A stretch of DNA of 64,000 bases, from NCBI RefSeq assembly GCF_035958815.1, contig NZ_CP108383.1, positions 4,092,001 through 4,156,000 on the forward strand. Reading direction: 5' to 3'. Below, one piece after another: positions 25,273 to 34,901 of this stretch. The DNA is from Nocardia sp. NBC_01327 (lineage in GTDB: Bacteria; Actinomycetota; Actinomycetes; Mycobacteriales; Mycobacteriaceae). Each line of letters starts with the position of its first letter. The stretch's first letter is position 1. A model generated the notes under the pieces. It had not been told where the DNA came from, did no database searches, and saw only the letters and a program-made list of their open reading frames with translations. The translations under genes were made by a program, and so were the position numbers.

Positions 25273-26586
25273 GTGAACGCACGTCACCGCTTGGATCTGC
25301 GGTCTGCGCGCATATCGAGTGGCGGGGATATAGCCGGTTGGCCCGCGGTCGACATCCGCAGGCTCCGACGCCGCGATCGCATGTGGTGCGGTGTGCCGGT
25401 CGTGAAGGTGATTCGGTCGATCGTGACGCCCGGCGTGGAGGAGGTCCGGGCTTGGCTCGCGGACTGGGCCGTCGCCTACCCGGACGATCCCTGGGTGCGG
25501 TTGCTGTGTGTCGAGCGCGGGCGCACCGGCCGTCCGGCGCCGGGGCGAGAGGCCGCGTTCCTGCTGGCGCTTGTCGCGGGCTCGGAGGAAAGCTGTCCGC
25601 CGGACGACGCGCTGGATCCCGCCGGACTCGACTTGGGCGGGTTGCCATTCCGGCTCACCCTGGGCCGGGACTGGGCGCAGTTCAGTCATTCGCACGCACC
25701 GGGTGACGGTTTCGCGGCATGGTATTTCCTCGGAATGCTGCTCGCGCCCGGCGATCGGCAAGGCATTCGCTCCGGTCAGATGACCGGCGCGCCACTGGCC
25801 CGCGGACTGCTGCGGGTATTCGGCCCGCCCGGATCGCGACTGCCGCACGCGATCGCGATCCAGCGAGAACTCAGGCACCTGCGAGCCTCCAGCGCCCGGC
25901 CTGCGGTCGAACGCGCCGCCCGCTCGCCTTCCTTCGCGGTGGTGACTGCGGTCAGTTCCGATTCGTTCACCCAGCGGGTCCGCGTGTTTCGAGCGGCGCG
26001 TGGCTCGGCGGCGTCGGTGATGTCGATCATGACGATGCGGGCGCTGCTGCTGTGCCGCCATCACGGGCTCACCGTGGACGGCTCGGTCGCGTTCATGGTC
26101 GACCTGCGGCGATATCTGCTGGCCGACGCGTCGGTCGACGGCAATTTCAGCTGGTCGAAGTCGGTCCCGGTCCCGGATTCGGACACGCCGACCCAGCTGA
26201 GCGCCCGAATCGGCGGCATCCTCGACAGCGGGCTGCCCCTGCTGATCTTCGGTGATGCCTTGCGGCACTACACAATTCTGCGTCCCGGCCGGTCACCGGC
26301 GAGGCAGCACGGAGACCGCACCGTCCGCTTGATGATCTCGTACGCGACCAAGTGGGCAAACGCGCCACAGCCCGCCGGCTCGGCGTCACCGCGGATCACC
26401 GTGTCGATCGCACCGCCGGGCCCGAACTTCGTGGGCTTCAACGTGGTCGAAGCCTATGGGTGCATCCACGTATCGATGAACTGGTGCACGGCGACCCTCG
26501 ACAGGGCGGTCGCCGAGCGGATCGCTGCCGAATTCGTCGCCGAACCGGGCGCCGGACCGATCGACGAATCGATCTGGGAGCGCTGA
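25273..26586 (+). CDS. Condensation/acyltransferase-superfamily protein
   Basis: A 437-residue protein with an HxxxDG acyl-transfer motif at residues 141-146 (SHAPGDGFAAW). Its C-terminal part, NFVGFNVVEAYGCIHVSMNW plus the following helix AVAERIAAEFVAE, resembles CoA-dependent acyltransferases of the condensation/WS-DGAT/PapA type. Such enzymes transfer acyl groups to alcohols or amines, for example in lipid or natural-product assembly. There is no carrier protein or synthase nearby, so the substrate is open. It starts at GTG 25273 and may instead begin a little downstream, as the first 45 residues are poorly conserved-looking. Confidence 0.6.
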   Translation: MNARHRLDLRSARISSGGDIAGWPAVDIRRLRRRDRMWCGVPVVKVIRSIVTPGVEEVRAWLADWAVAYPDDPWVRLLCVERGRTGRPAPGREAAFLLALVAGSEESCPPDDALDPAGLDLGGLPFRLTLGRDWAQFSHSHAPGDGFAAWYFLGMLLAPGDRQGIRSGQMTGAPLARGLLRVFGPPGSRLPHAIAIQRELRHLRASSARPAVERAARSPSFAVVTAVSSDSFTQRVRVFRAARGSAASVMSIMTMRALLLCRHHGLTVDGSVAFMVDLRRYLLADASVDGNFSWSKSVPVPDSDTPTQLSARIGGILDSGLPLLIFGDALRHYTILRPGRSPARQHGDRTVRLMISYATKWANAPQPAGSASPRITVSIAPPGPNFVGFNVVEAYGCIHVSMNWCTATLDRAVAERIAAEFVAEPGAGPIDESIWER

Positions 26587-26714
26587 CGGGCCGGGTGAAC
26601 CGATCCGGCGGCGACATCGCAGTCCCGCCGTTTCCGGCGCACGTCTGTCATCCATCCGGCTCGGCGGCAGGATGGATGACAGAGTTACGCAGTAGTCAAG
26701 TGCTGCAAACTGAT

Positions 26715-27458
26715 TCAGCCGTGTGATGAGCCTCCCGATGAGCCGGTCTTGAATCCGTTCGCCGAACCGCTGGGGAGGCGGAGATTGGCGTCGGGTACGC
26801 CGGTGCCGTCGGCATCGAGGGTGACCTTCGGTGCGTAGGCGCTCTGGCCCGGGGCGGCCTGGAGGGTGGTGACGTATTTCCACAGGCCGTCGGCGGCCGC
26901 GGCGCCGCCGAGGGCCAGGGTGCCGAGCACGCCGCCGGCGGCAGCGAAGGCGCCGATCGCGGCGGGCACGGTGGCCAGGCATGCCGGGCCGACGACCAGG
27001 CAGGAGCCGAGGCCGACCACACCTCCGACGACCGCGCCCAGGAGCAGGCCGACTACGGTGCCGACGGCCGGTCCGGTGAGCATTCGGCTGGAGAACTCGT
27101 TCATGGCCAGTTGGTTCTCCATGGGTGATGCCACCGGCTGCAGGTCGGTGCCCGGCCGCAGCGTCAGGGTGTGGCCGTCGTCGGTGATCTGCTGCTGAAT
27201 CGAATGCAGTGCGCCGTCGAGCTGATAGGTCATCGGTACGCTGACCCGCTGCTCGCCGCCCGCGTCTCGCACCAGTACCGATTGCGCATCCGGTGCGAGT
27301 GCGAAGGTTGCTTCGTCGAGCGTTGTCACGACGGCATTGTCGCGAATCGTGGCGTGGTAGCCGAGTGTCGTGTCCGGTTCCGCGCTTGCCGGGGTGGCGG
27401 CAACCGTTATCGCACCCGCCGCCACTGCGGCGGCGAAAGCTGTTGTGCGAAGGTTCAT
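26715..27458 (-). CDS. Secreted protein with glycine-rich hydrophobic core (DUF8020-like), paralogue 2
   Basis: A 247-residue protein with a cleavable signal (TTAFAAAVAAGAITVAATPA, then SA-EP). A beta-rich N-domain follows (YHATIRDNAVVTTLDEATFA, VLVRDAGGEQ), then MENQLAMNEFSSRMLTGPAV, and a long Gly/Ala hydrophobic stretch of about 70 residues resembling a glycine zipper. The end is hydrophilic. The downstream-coded neighbour (27476-28198) has the same architecture, so the pair arose by tandem duplication. Function unknown; membrane insertion or surface display is possible. Confidence 0.7.
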   Translation of the reverse strand: MNLRTTAFAAAVAAGAITVAATPASAEPDTTLGYHATIRDNAVVTTLDEATFALAPDAQSVLVRDAGGEQRVSVPMTYQLDGALHSIQQQITDDGHTLTLRPGTDLQPVASPMENQLAMNEFSSRMLTGPAVGTVVGLLLGAVVGGVVGLGSCLVVGPACLATVPAAIGAFAAAGGVLGTLALGGAAAADGLWKYVTTLQAAPGQSAYAPKVTLDADGTGVPDANLRLPSGSANGFKTGSSGGSSHG

Positions 27459-27475
27459 AACGATGCTCCTACGGC

Positions 27476-28198
27476 TCAGTTCGGGGCGTCGGTCGCGGCA
27501 GCATCTGGAATGCCGGGCTTGCCCTGCAGATTCGGTGCGTACCTACTGTGTCCCGGTGCGGTGTTGAGCGTGGTGACGTAGTCGAACAGGGCCGCGGCAG
27601 CTACCGGGCCACCGGCAACGACGAGCCCGGCCAATCCGCCCACGCCGCCGACCAAGGCCATGATCGGCAGTACGGCGACAACGCAGCCCAGACTCAGGAC
27701 CACACAGGACGCACCGGCGAGCACTACCCCGACACCGACGCCGATCACCGCGCCGATGGCCGTGCCGACCAGGCTGCCGAGTGAGGTTCCGATACTGACC
27801 GCATTGATCAGGTCGTTCATGGCCAGCTGGTTTTCCAGCGGCGCCGCAACGGGTTTCAGGGCGGATCGGTCGAGTCCGCCCAGATCCGGGGTGAGTCGCA
27901 GGGTACGTCCCGCATCGGTGATCTGTGAGTGGAGGGGCAGCCCCTGACCGTCCAGGGTGAGGGCCAGCGGTAGTGCGTCGAGGACCTGGCCGGAGATATC
28001 GCGGACGGTGACCGAGCGCTGATCGTCGGCGAGCGCGAACACGCCGTTGTCGAGCGTGGCCACGACCGAGGTGTTGTCGAGGGTTGCGTGATAACTGACC
28101 GCGGGCGCGGTTGTACCGGGATCGGCCACCGCGGTGGCGGTGCCGACCACGCTCGCGGTCAGCACGGCCGCGGTGTACGAGGCGAGACGGATATTCAT
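27476..28198 (-). CDS. Secreted protein with glycine-rich hydrophobic core (DUF8020-like), paralogue 1
   Basis: A 240-residue protein from ATG 28198 with signal peptide (SYTAAVLTASVVGTATAVAD). The N-domain YHATLDNTSVVATLDNGVFA and SVTVRDISGQ, then LENQLAMNDLINAVSIGTSL and a Gly-rich hydrophobic region, match the neighbouring paralogue segment for segment, including the TTLNTAPGHSRYAP end (TTLQAAPGQSAYAP in the other). It lies 17 bases upstream of the paralogue and is probably co-transcribed with it. An in-frame start 14 codons upstream is less likely. Confidence 0.7.
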   Translation of the reverse strand: MNIRLASYTAAVLTASVVGTATAVADPGTTAPAVSYHATLDNTSVVATLDNGVFALADDQRSVTVRDISGQVLDALPLALTLDGQGLPLHSQITDAGRTLRLTPDLGGLDRSALKPVAAPLENQLAMNDLINAVSIGTSLGSLVGTAIGAVIGVGVGVVLAGASCVVLSLGCVVAVLPIMALVGGVGGLAGLVVAGGPVAAAALFDYVTTLNTAPGHSRYAPNLQGKPGIPDAAATDAPN

Positions 28199-28440
28199 AT
28201 GTTTCCTCATCAGGATGGTGCCGGTCGTGATCTCGGCCATATCCGAGCCGTCGAAGTTCCGGTTGCTCGCACGTAGCAGGTAGGCTCGAATCGATGCCGG
28301 AGAGCGCCGGCGGAGGCGAGATTTATTGCCCGCGTGCGATATTCGACTGCGCGAAGCGGCGAGGCGCCGGTCTTGCAGATTTTCGGTATGCCGAATAAGA
28401 CCTGCGATGCCAGAATCGGTATGCAGGCAGTGTTCACCGG
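28199..28440. other. Promoter region of the secreted paralogue pair; no gene seen
   Basis: Together with the hairpin at 28441-28468 this forms a gap of about 310 bases before the GH3 gene end. Nothing coding was recognised. Confidence 0.45.
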
Positions 28441-28468
28441 CCCGCCGAGTTCGAAAAGTTTCGGCGGG
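28441..28468 (-). terminator. Hairpin after the GH3 gene
   Basis: CCCGCCGA at 28441-28448 pairs with TCGGCGGG at 28461-28468, 40 bases past the GH3 stop codon. No T-run follows on the minus strand. Confidence 0.4.
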
Positions 28469-28508
28469 TTCGGGTTTCAGTGATTCAATTGGTCAGAAGT
28501 GCACGGTG

Positions 28509-31028
28509 TCAGGGGTGGGCCGATGTCACCTCCTCCTGATCGGTCGCGGTGACGCGAACGGTGGTGGACAGGCCTGGATCGGTACTGCTGTGCCCGGCGC
28601 GGATCAGGTATGGGCCTGGACGCGTGGACCATCGGCCCCGCGTCTCGTCCCATATCTGGAAAATTCGCTCGGCCAGCGGGATGTCGACCTCCACGGTCTC
28701 GCCGGGGTCGGCAGTGGCCGTGGCGAATCCCGCCAGCCGGCACGCCGGACGCGAATCGTCGGCGTCGACCGGCCCGGCATAGATCTGGACGATTTCGCGC
28801 CCGGGGCGGGAGCCGCTGTTGCGGAGGGTGACCCGAACCTCGCGCGCTGTCGCCACGATGTTCTCGTAGTGCCAATCGGTATAGCCGAGGCCGTGCCCGA
28901 ACGGGTACGCCGGCCGCACGTCGAGGCGCTGCCAGGCGGGATATCCGATGAAAATGCCTTCGTCGTAAGGCAATACACCGTCGGTGGGGGTGACCAGGGA
29001 TACCGGTGCGTCTGCCAGGCGAACGGGCCAGGTGGTGGGCAGCCGGCCGCCGGGCTCTGCGCGTCCGAGTAGGACATCGGCGAGTGCGGCGCCGCCCTCC
29101 TGTCCAGGGAACCAGCTGACCAGGATCGCGGATACTTCTTCACGCCAAGGCATTTCGACCGGCGACCCGGAGTTCACCACGACCACGGTGCGTGGATTCG
29201 CGGCGGCGACCCGCGCGATCAGCTCGTCCTGACGGCCGGGCAATCGCAGATTCTCCCGGTCGGAACCCTCACTCTCCTGCGCGGTCGTGGTAGCGACCAC
29301 CACCACGGCCACCTCGGCGGCGGCCGCGGCCGTTACCGCCTCGGCGATCAGGGTGTCGTCGTCGAGCCGCGGTTCCTGAACGGCCAGCGTGAAACTCACC
29401 CCCTGGATCGGTCCGAGCGCCGCTTTGGGCGTGGCATTGAGCAGGCTGATCGTGACCGGGCGACCAGCCTCCAGCTCCGCCGAGCCGTGCGGGGTCGGCG
29501 GAGCGGTCAGCGCCTCGAAAGGATCGGCGTGCTCGGGGGTTTCCTGCATGCCGTCGAAGAGCACCCGGTCGCCGACCGTGAGCCGGAAGCGGCCGAGGCC
29601 GCCGATGCCGAACACGTGCGGCCCGGTCTCCTGCGGGGTGAAGGTGCCGGTGAATTCCACCGAGGCCAGGGCATGGAAGTCCGCCTCTGCGGGCAGGGCG
29701 GTATCGGTCCACCGCACCCGTGCGAGCGTCAGCGGTTGCTCGGCGAGCACCGCGCCGTCCTCCGCACGCAGGACCGCGTGCAGATCGAAACCTGTTGCCG
29801 CCAAGTCGAATCCCTCGTTGGGATCCGCCCCGACGGCATAGGTGAGTGCCACATTTGTGGGCAGGGCGGCCCACAGCCCCTCCAATGGGGACACGATACG
29901 GGCGGGGAAGACGGTGGCGGAGCCGCCGCCCAGCACCCGCGCATCACGTGCCGCCCGCCCGATCAGGGCGATACTGCCGACGGCCTCCGGATCCAGCGGC
30001 AGCACCCGGTCCTGGTTGCGAAGCAATACCATTGCGCGCGCGGCGATCTCGTGCGCCGTCGCGATTCCATCGGGCGGAACCGGTCGCGCCGACTCGGGCA
30101 CCGCCGGCGCGACATCGGCGAGCAGTCCCAGGCGAGCCGCCAGCAGCAGCACTCGTCGCACGGCATCGTCGACGGTCGATTCGGCGACCTCACCCGCCCG
30201 CACCGCGGCAGCCAGTGCCGGCCCGAAGATCGTGAGCGGACCCGGCATGGCGATATCGAGCCCACCCTCGATGGCGCGCACGGTATCGCGGGCGGCGAGC
30301 CAGTCCGAGACGACCGCACCGTCGTATCCCCATTCCCGTCGCAGCACCTGGACCTGTAGGTGGTGATGCTCGGTCATGGTGGTGCCGTTGACCGAGTTGT
30401 ACGCCGACATCAGCGCCCACGGCCGGGCGGTGGCGATGATCTCCTCGAACGGCGCGAGATACAACTCCCGCAGTGCGCGCGGCCCGACCTGGTTGTTCAC
30501 TGTGAACCGCTGCGTCTCAGCGTCATTGGCGACAAAATGCTTGATGGTGGCGGCGACCCCCTGCTCCTGCACCCCGTTCACATACCCGGCGCCGATCCGC
30601 GCGGTCAGCAGCGGATCTTCGGAGTAGGCCTCGAAATGCCTGCCGCCCAGGGGCGATCGGTGCAGATTGACGGTCGGTGCGAGCAGGACGTGCACGCCCT
30701 TGCGGTGCGCCTCCTGCGCCAGCACCTGCCCGGCCCGGTGCGCGAGTTCGGGATCCCAGGTGGCGGCCAGAGCGGTAGGGCTCGGCAGGGTCAGCGAGGG
30801 ATCGTCCGCACCCCAGCCGACACCGCGCACCCCGACCGGACCGTCCGACATGACCAGTGACCGCAGCCCGATCTTCGGCAGAGCGGGCAGGGACCACAGA
30901 TCCTGTCCCGACAGCAATACCGTCTTGTCCTCCAGATCCAATGCGGCAAGCAGTGATTCGATGATCGGTGCGTATTCCGCGCCCCGCTGTTCGGTGATGG
31001 GTGGGATGAAATTTGGATGTCTGGACAT
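28509..31028 (-). CDS. GH3-family beta-glycosidase with PA14 domain
   Basis: This 839-residue cytoplasmic glycosidase has the GH3 TIM-barrel domain with the substrate loop VKHF-like TIKHFVANDAE and the nucleophile in VVSDW (Asp242). A PA14-type insert lies at about 460-550 (FTGTFTPQETGPHVFGIGGL). The alpha/beta sandwich has the probable acid/base Glu587 in SEGSDRENLRLPG, and a fibronectin-III-like C-terminus ends the protein. ATG 31028 is chosen because the MFS gene ends at 31036 and the N-terminal residues then fit GH3. It is last in an operon with MFS, sulfatase and PadR genes, which suggests hydrolysis of an imported, desulfated glycoside. Confidence 0.9.
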   Translation of the reverse strand: MSRHPNFIPPITEQRGAEYAPIIESLLAALDLEDKTVLLSGQDLWSLPALPKIGLRSLVMSDGPVGVRGVGWGADDPSLTLPSPTALAATWDPELAHRAGQVLAQEAHRKGVHVLLAPTVNLHRSPLGGRHFEAYSEDPLLTARIGAGYVNGVQEQGVAATIKHFVANDAETQRFTVNNQVGPRALRELYLAPFEEIIATARPWALMSAYNSVNGTTMTEHHHLQVQVLRREWGYDGAVVSDWLAARDTVRAIEGGLDIAMPGPLTIFGPALAAAVRAGEVAESTVDDAVRRVLLLAARLGLLADVAPAVPESARPVPPDGIATAHEIAARAMVLLRNQDRVLPLDPEAVGSIALIGRAARDARVLGGGSATVFPARIVSPLEGLWAALPTNVALTYAVGADPNEGFDLAATGFDLHAVLRAEDGAVLAEQPLTLARVRWTDTALPAEADFHALASVEFTGTFTPQETGPHVFGIGGLGRFRLTVGDRVLFDGMQETPEHADPFEALTAPPTPHGSAELEAGRPVTISLLNATPKAALGPIQGVSFTLAVQEPRLDDDTLIAEAVTAAAAAEVAVVVVATTTAQESEGSDRENLRLPGRQDELIARVAAANPRTVVVVNSGSPVEMPWREEVSAILVSWFPGQEGGAALADVLLGRAEPGGRLPTTWPVRLADAPVSLVTPTDGVLPYDEGIFIGYPAWQRLDVRPAYPFGHGLGYTDWHYENIVATAREVRVTLRNSGSRPGREIVQIYAGPVDADDSRPACRLAGFATATADPGETVEVDIPLAERIFQIWDETRGRWSTRPGPYLIRAGHSSTDPGLSTTVRVTATDQEEVTSAHP

Positions 31029-31035
31029 GGAATCC

Positions 31036-32472
31036 TCACTGGGCGGCGGATGCGGCCGCGGCGCGGGCGGCGGCCAATTCGGTTCGGAGTGCGGCTGATT
31101 CGCGGTGATAGGGGCGGTACATGAGGGTGATGAACAGACCGTTGCCGACATTGACGGCGACAATCAGCCACAGGAATGCCGCTTGCAGGCCGACCGAGTC
31201 ACCGAAATATCCCAGCGCCAGCGTGCTCAGTGCCCAGCCCGCGGACTCCGCGCCGAGCATCAGCGCGAAGGCGGCACTGCGCAGTTCGGGCCGGGTCACC
31301 GCCATCAGAATGGGGCGGGTGCTGCCGGGGCCGAAGCCCTGCAGCAGACCCAGAATCGAGAACACCACGGCGTAGTGCCACAGCCCCGGCCAGGCGACCT
31401 GCGAGGCCAGCGCCGCCGCACCCGCCCAGCCGAGCACCGCGGCCTGCCACACCGCCAGGCGCCCGGCGCCGGGAAAGCGTTGTCCGGCACGGTCTCCGGC
31501 ATATCCGCCCGCCACAGTTCCCAGGACGTAGGTCAGCATGGCGAACGGGGCTACCAGAGCCGCCTGCGCGGTGCTGAAATCGCGGACGCTGACCAGATAG
31601 ACGGTGCCGAAACTGAGGAAGGCCAACTGGGTGGCCGTCAGGCGCTGCACCATCATCAGCCGCAGGGTGTGACTGCCGAAGGCCGCGGTCAGCTGGGCCC
31701 GTCCCGGTGTGCTCTTGCCCAGCGGCGGTGCGGCATCGCTGGCGCCGACGCCCGGATCGACGAAATAGCGCCAAACCAGCAGCCCGAACAGCACGGTGAT
31801 GACTCCGCAGGCGAAGAAGCCGTAGCGCCAGCCCTCCGGTATCCGCGACAACTGGCCGAGCAGCGGGCCGATCACCGCGCCCAGCACCGCGAATCCGGCA
31901 TAGAGCCAACCCGCGGCGCGGCCCCGCTGATGCTCCGGGAACATGTCCGCGAGCAATCCGTTGACGAGGGGGCCGCCGGCCGCGAAGCCGACCGCGCCGA
32001 TGGCGTAGAGGATCAGCAGCTGCGCGAAGTTCTGTGCGAATCCCGCTGCGACAGACCAGATTCCCCACAGTCCGCAGAAGATGACCAGGACCTGTTTACG
32101 GCCCAGCCGGTTCGCGACCGCGACCCAGATCGGGCCGAAGATCATGCCGATCACCTTGCTGACCGCGACCAGAATGCCCAGGGCCGACAGCTTCAGATCC
32201 AGCGCCGCTCGGATCGCCGGGAACAGGGTGGAGACGACCGCGCCTTCACTGTTGTCCATGCTGATCAGCCCGCTGAGCAGTGCGAGCTGTCGCCAGCTGC
32301 GGGCCGCACCGCCGGGCGCCACACCGGGGCGCGCACTGTCCGGCGTACTCGGTGCGAGCGCGGACCCGAGAGAGGAGTCCTGGCCCGGGTTCGTGCCGAT
32401 CGGCGGTCCCTGGGCGGTGGCGGCACTCATGGTGGCGGTGTGGTCGGTCGAGTCTGGAGATACTGGTTGCAT
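31036..32472 (-). CDS. MFS transporter
   Basis: A 478-residue major facilitator with a hydrophilic N-terminal extension of about 55 residues and about 12 membrane segments. The inter-helix motif WVAVANRLGRKQVLVIFCGL after helix 2 and the helix-5 ALGAVIGPLLGQL-like region are typical. It ends eight bases before the GH3 gene. A start at ATG 32430 (MSAATAQG) is also possible. With the sulfatase and glycosidase genes it likely imports the glycoside or its product; substrate is inferred from context only. Confidence 0.85.
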   Translation of the reverse strand: MQPVSPDSTDHTATMSAATAQGPPIGTNPGQDSSLGSALAPSTPDSARPGVAPGGAARSWRQLALLSGLISMDNSEGAVVSTLFPAIRAALDLKLSALGILVAVSKVIGMIFGPIWVAVANRLGRKQVLVIFCGLWGIWSVAAGFAQNFAQLLILYAIGAVGFAAGGPLVNGLLADMFPEHQRGRAAGWLYAGFAVLGAVIGPLLGQLSRIPEGWRYGFFACGVITVLFGLLVWRYFVDPGVGASDAAPPLGKSTPGRAQLTAAFGSHTLRLMMVQRLTATQLAFLSFGTVYLVSVRDFSTAQAALVAPFAMLTYVLGTVAGGYAGDRAGQRFPGAGRLAVWQAAVLGWAGAAALASQVAWPGLWHYAVVFSILGLLQGFGPGSTRPILMAVTRPELRSAAFALMLGAESAGWALSTLALGYFGDSVGLQAAFLWLIVAVNVGNGLFITLMYRPYHRESAALRTELAAARAAAASAAQ

Positions 32473-32650
32473 GGCGACCTAGTCGTTTGGCGGCATGGCA
32501 GCGAGAGGCCGAAAGCCACTGGGGGAGAGGTAGATACGTTGTTCGTCCGGAAATTCGAGGACGATGCGCACGGGACCGGCCGCTCGGGGCCTAGATGATC
32601 ACCGATGCTCTGAGAGGTGCGCCGAATCCGATTCAGTCGGAGGCGTGCGC

Positions 32651-34234
32651 CTAAGCCGGTTCGGGCCGGTCGAGCGATCGCTGCGCGGCGGCCTGTGCCA
32701 ATTCCGCCCAGCGCTGGACGAGCGCGGCGGTGCGCGGCTGGTCCGCGGCATGCCAGGACACCGGGATCGCGTAGTTCCGCAGCCGCTGTTCCAGATCCTC
32801 GGCCAGATGGGCACGGCCGGTTTCTCGAAGGTGCCGGGCGTAGGTGACGGGATCGTTGTAATAGGTGGGCCCGGTTTGCAGGGTGGTCTGCATGGGATCG
32901 GGCAGGGCGCCCGGACGTCCGGCGTAGGTGTTCCACCATTCGGCCAGCCGAGATCGCATGGCGGCGAGCAGTTCCGGTTCGGTCTGCAGCAGATCCTCGG
33001 TCAGATGCGGATCCGCGGTGACGTCGAACAGCTGCTCCCATTCGGCGCGGAAGCAACCGGGGTGATAGGTGCGAATGTAGAGGTGATCTCGGGTGCGCAC
33101 GGCGCGCTGATAGGTGTGTGCGCCATGTCCGAGTACCAGATAGTCGCGTGATTCGAGGGTTTCGCCACGAACGGCTGCCGCGAACGATTCACCTTGCCAG
33201 CCTGCGGGTTTCGGTAGCCCGACCAGCTCGCACACGGTCGGCGCGTAGTCGATGTTGTAGAGCAGGGCATCATTGCGGCGGCCCGCATCGGGCACCTCGT
33301 CGGTGACGCCGGGCCAGTAGAAGACCAGCGGCAGCCGGTGCGTGGGCTCGTTGGCGAGACCGTGCTCGGCGTAGGAACCGTTCTCCCCGAGGGATTCTCC
33401 GTGATCGGCGCTGACGATGATCGCCGTCTCCTCGGCGATGCCGAGCTTCTCGAGCACCGCGAGCAGTTGCCCGAAGTGGTGGTCCCAGTACGCGATCGCA
33501 CCGTCGAAGCCGTTAATCAGATGCTCGAAGTCGGCGCGCGAGGCAATGGCGTCGGGCATATTGTGCGGCACCGGTGAGCGCCCGTCGCCGCGCAGCGAAT
33601 AGTTGAGATCCAGAGCGCTTCGCGGACCGTAGATTTCGGCGTGGTCCGCGATGGTGTCGGCATCGGGCCAGGCTTGTACGGGACCGGATGCGGCCATCCG
33701 ATCGGTCCACTCCACCGGTTGTGTGTAATCGGTATGCGGTTCCCAATAGGTCAGGTGCAGGTACCAGTTCTCCTGGTCGGCATGCCGGCGGATCCAGTCG
33801 ATGGCCGCGCGGTTGACGTCCGCGGCATCCTCGTCGCCCCAATTCGGTGTGGCCCGAATGGATTCGCGGAAATTGCCGTGAAAATAGTAGGCCCGGTGGC
33901 GTTCGGCGAACACCGATACCGCGGCGGTGTGATATCCGCCGAACTGCAAGAGCTGACCGAGCAGCGGCCGGTCGGGTTCCGGGCCGTGCCCGGCATCGAG
34001 CCGGAACCGCGCCGCCTCGCCGAAGTGGCCGATCACGCCATTGGTGATGCCGAACTGCCCACTGGTCAAGGCTGTTCGCGAGGGCATGCACGGGGAGTCG
34101 GAGCAGTAGTACCGGTCGAAGACGACCGACTTGTCGGCCAGGCGTTGCAGATTCGGCGTGGTCGGGCGGTGATAGCCGTAGGGGGTGGTGTGGTCGGCAC
34201 GCAGAGTGTCGACATCGACATAGATGATGCGCAT
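32651..34234 (-). CDS. Sulfatase (formylglycine-dependent), first
   Basis: This 527-residue type I sulfatase has the start MRIIYVDVDTLRADHTTPYG with the metal-binding Asp residues and the signature CMPSRTALTSG. Cys49 in C-x-P-S-R is the residue that an FGE oxidises to formylglycine. STADHGES-like VSADHGESLGENG supplies further metal ligands. It lacks a signal peptide, so the substrate is probably internalised. ATG 34234 places the first metal-binding Asp near residue 7, as is usual; the gene starts 35 bases after the PadR gene in the same operon. FGE is encoded two genes upstream. Confidence 0.92.
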   Translation of the reverse strand: MRIIYVDVDTLRADHTTPYGYHRPTTPNLQRLADKSVVFDRYYCSDSPCMPSRTALTSGQFGITNGVIGHFGEAARFRLDAGHGPEPDRPLLGQLLQFGGYHTAAVSVFAERHRAYYFHGNFRESIRATPNWGDEDAADVNRAAIDWIRRHADQENWYLHLTYWEPHTDYTQPVEWTDRMAASGPVQAWPDADTIADHAEIYGPRSALDLNYSLRGDGRSPVPHNMPDAIASRADFEHLINGFDGAIAYWDHHFGQLLAVLEKLGIAEETAIIVSADHGESLGENGSYAEHGLANEPTHRLPLVFYWPGVTDEVPDAGRRNDALLYNIDYAPTVCELVGLPKPAGWQGESFAAAVRGETLESRDYLVLGHGAHTYQRAVRTRDHLYIRTYHPGCFRAEWEQLFDVTADPHLTEDLLQTEPELLAAMRSRLAEWWNTYAGRPGALPDPMQTTLQTGPTYYNDPVTYARHLRETGRAHLAEDLEQRLRNYAIPVSWHAADQPRTAALVQRWAELAQAAAQRSLDRPEPA

Positions 34235-34269
34235 GGCGTTCCTGATGGAAAGTAGGGCAGGGCGTGCCC

Positions 34270-34836
34270 TCAGCGCGGCCGGCCTGCTTCCAGGCGGGCC
34301 AGGGTGAGTTCCAGCCACACGATGAAGCCGGAGGCGTACGCATAGCCCTGTTCATGGGTCATGGTCTGTATTTCGCGGGCCCACTGCGGGTCCAGTTCGG
34401 GCAGTTGCGGGTCGTAGGAGTCGGGAATCGGCGCGAGCGGCGATTGCGCGTCGTGCTTCCTGCGGTACTCGAGTTCGGTGCGGACGATCTCGATGGCGAT
34501 CTCGCGGTCCAGCGAGCCCGCGAAGAGGAAGCGCAGCTTGAAGTCCGGATCCATCGGTCGCGGCGAGGGCTCGTAGGGCGAGCGCGCCCACTCCAGCAGG
34601 GCCTGCCTGCCCGCCTCGGTCATGGTGTAGACCTTGGCGTCCGGGCGGCCGTCGCGCGGATCGACCTCGAACTCGATCCAGCCGCGTTCGGCGAGCTTGG
34701 CCAGGCGCCGGTAGATCTGCGGAAGTTGGACCCCGTAGCCGAGATAGCGGCCGGGGCCTTCCATCCAGCGACGCAGGTCGTATCCGGAGCAGCGGCCCAG
34801 CGCCAGCACGCCCAGGATCATGTAGTCGAGCTGCAT
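34270..34836 (-). CDS. PadR-family transcriptional regulator
   Basis: A 188-residue regulator with the PadR winged helix (LDYMILGVLALGRCSGYDLR, PQIYRRLAKLAERGWIEFEV, VYTMTEAGRQALLEWAR) and a C-terminal helical domain of the Vir type. PadR proteins are usually repressors released by small molecules. A palindrome (34855-34870) lies 19 bases upstream of its start and three related ones precede the other genes of the locus, so it probably controls itself and the sulfatase genes. CGAGGAGAG is the ribosome binding site. Confidence 0.92.
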   Translation of the reverse strand: MQLDYMILGVLALGRCSGYDLRRWMEGPGRYLGYGVQLPQIYRRLAKLAERGWIEFEVDPRDGRPDAKVYTMTEAGRQALLEWARSPYEPSPRPMDPDFKLRFLFAGSLDREIAIEIVRTELEYRRKHDAQSPLAPIPDSYDPQLPELDPQWAREIQTMTHEQGYAYASGFIVWLELTLARLEAGRPR

Positions 34837-34854
34837 CGATTCTCTCCTCGTTCT

Positions 34855-34870
34855 ATGTTCTTAGGAACAT
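34855..34870. promoter_or_regulatory. Candidate PadR operator, site 1
   Basis: ATGTTC-TTAG-GAACAT, a perfect 6+6 palindrome, lies between the FGE stop and the PadR start. Confidence 0.7.
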
Positions 34871-34901
34871 ATGACCACCATCACATTTTCCCTGTGAGGT
34901 G

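Noticed and set aside
32540..32556. TTGTTCGTCCGGAAATT as a fifth PadR site before the MFS gene
   Set aside because: The match to ATGTTC-N4-GAACAT is weak in both arms and spacing, so it was not listed.
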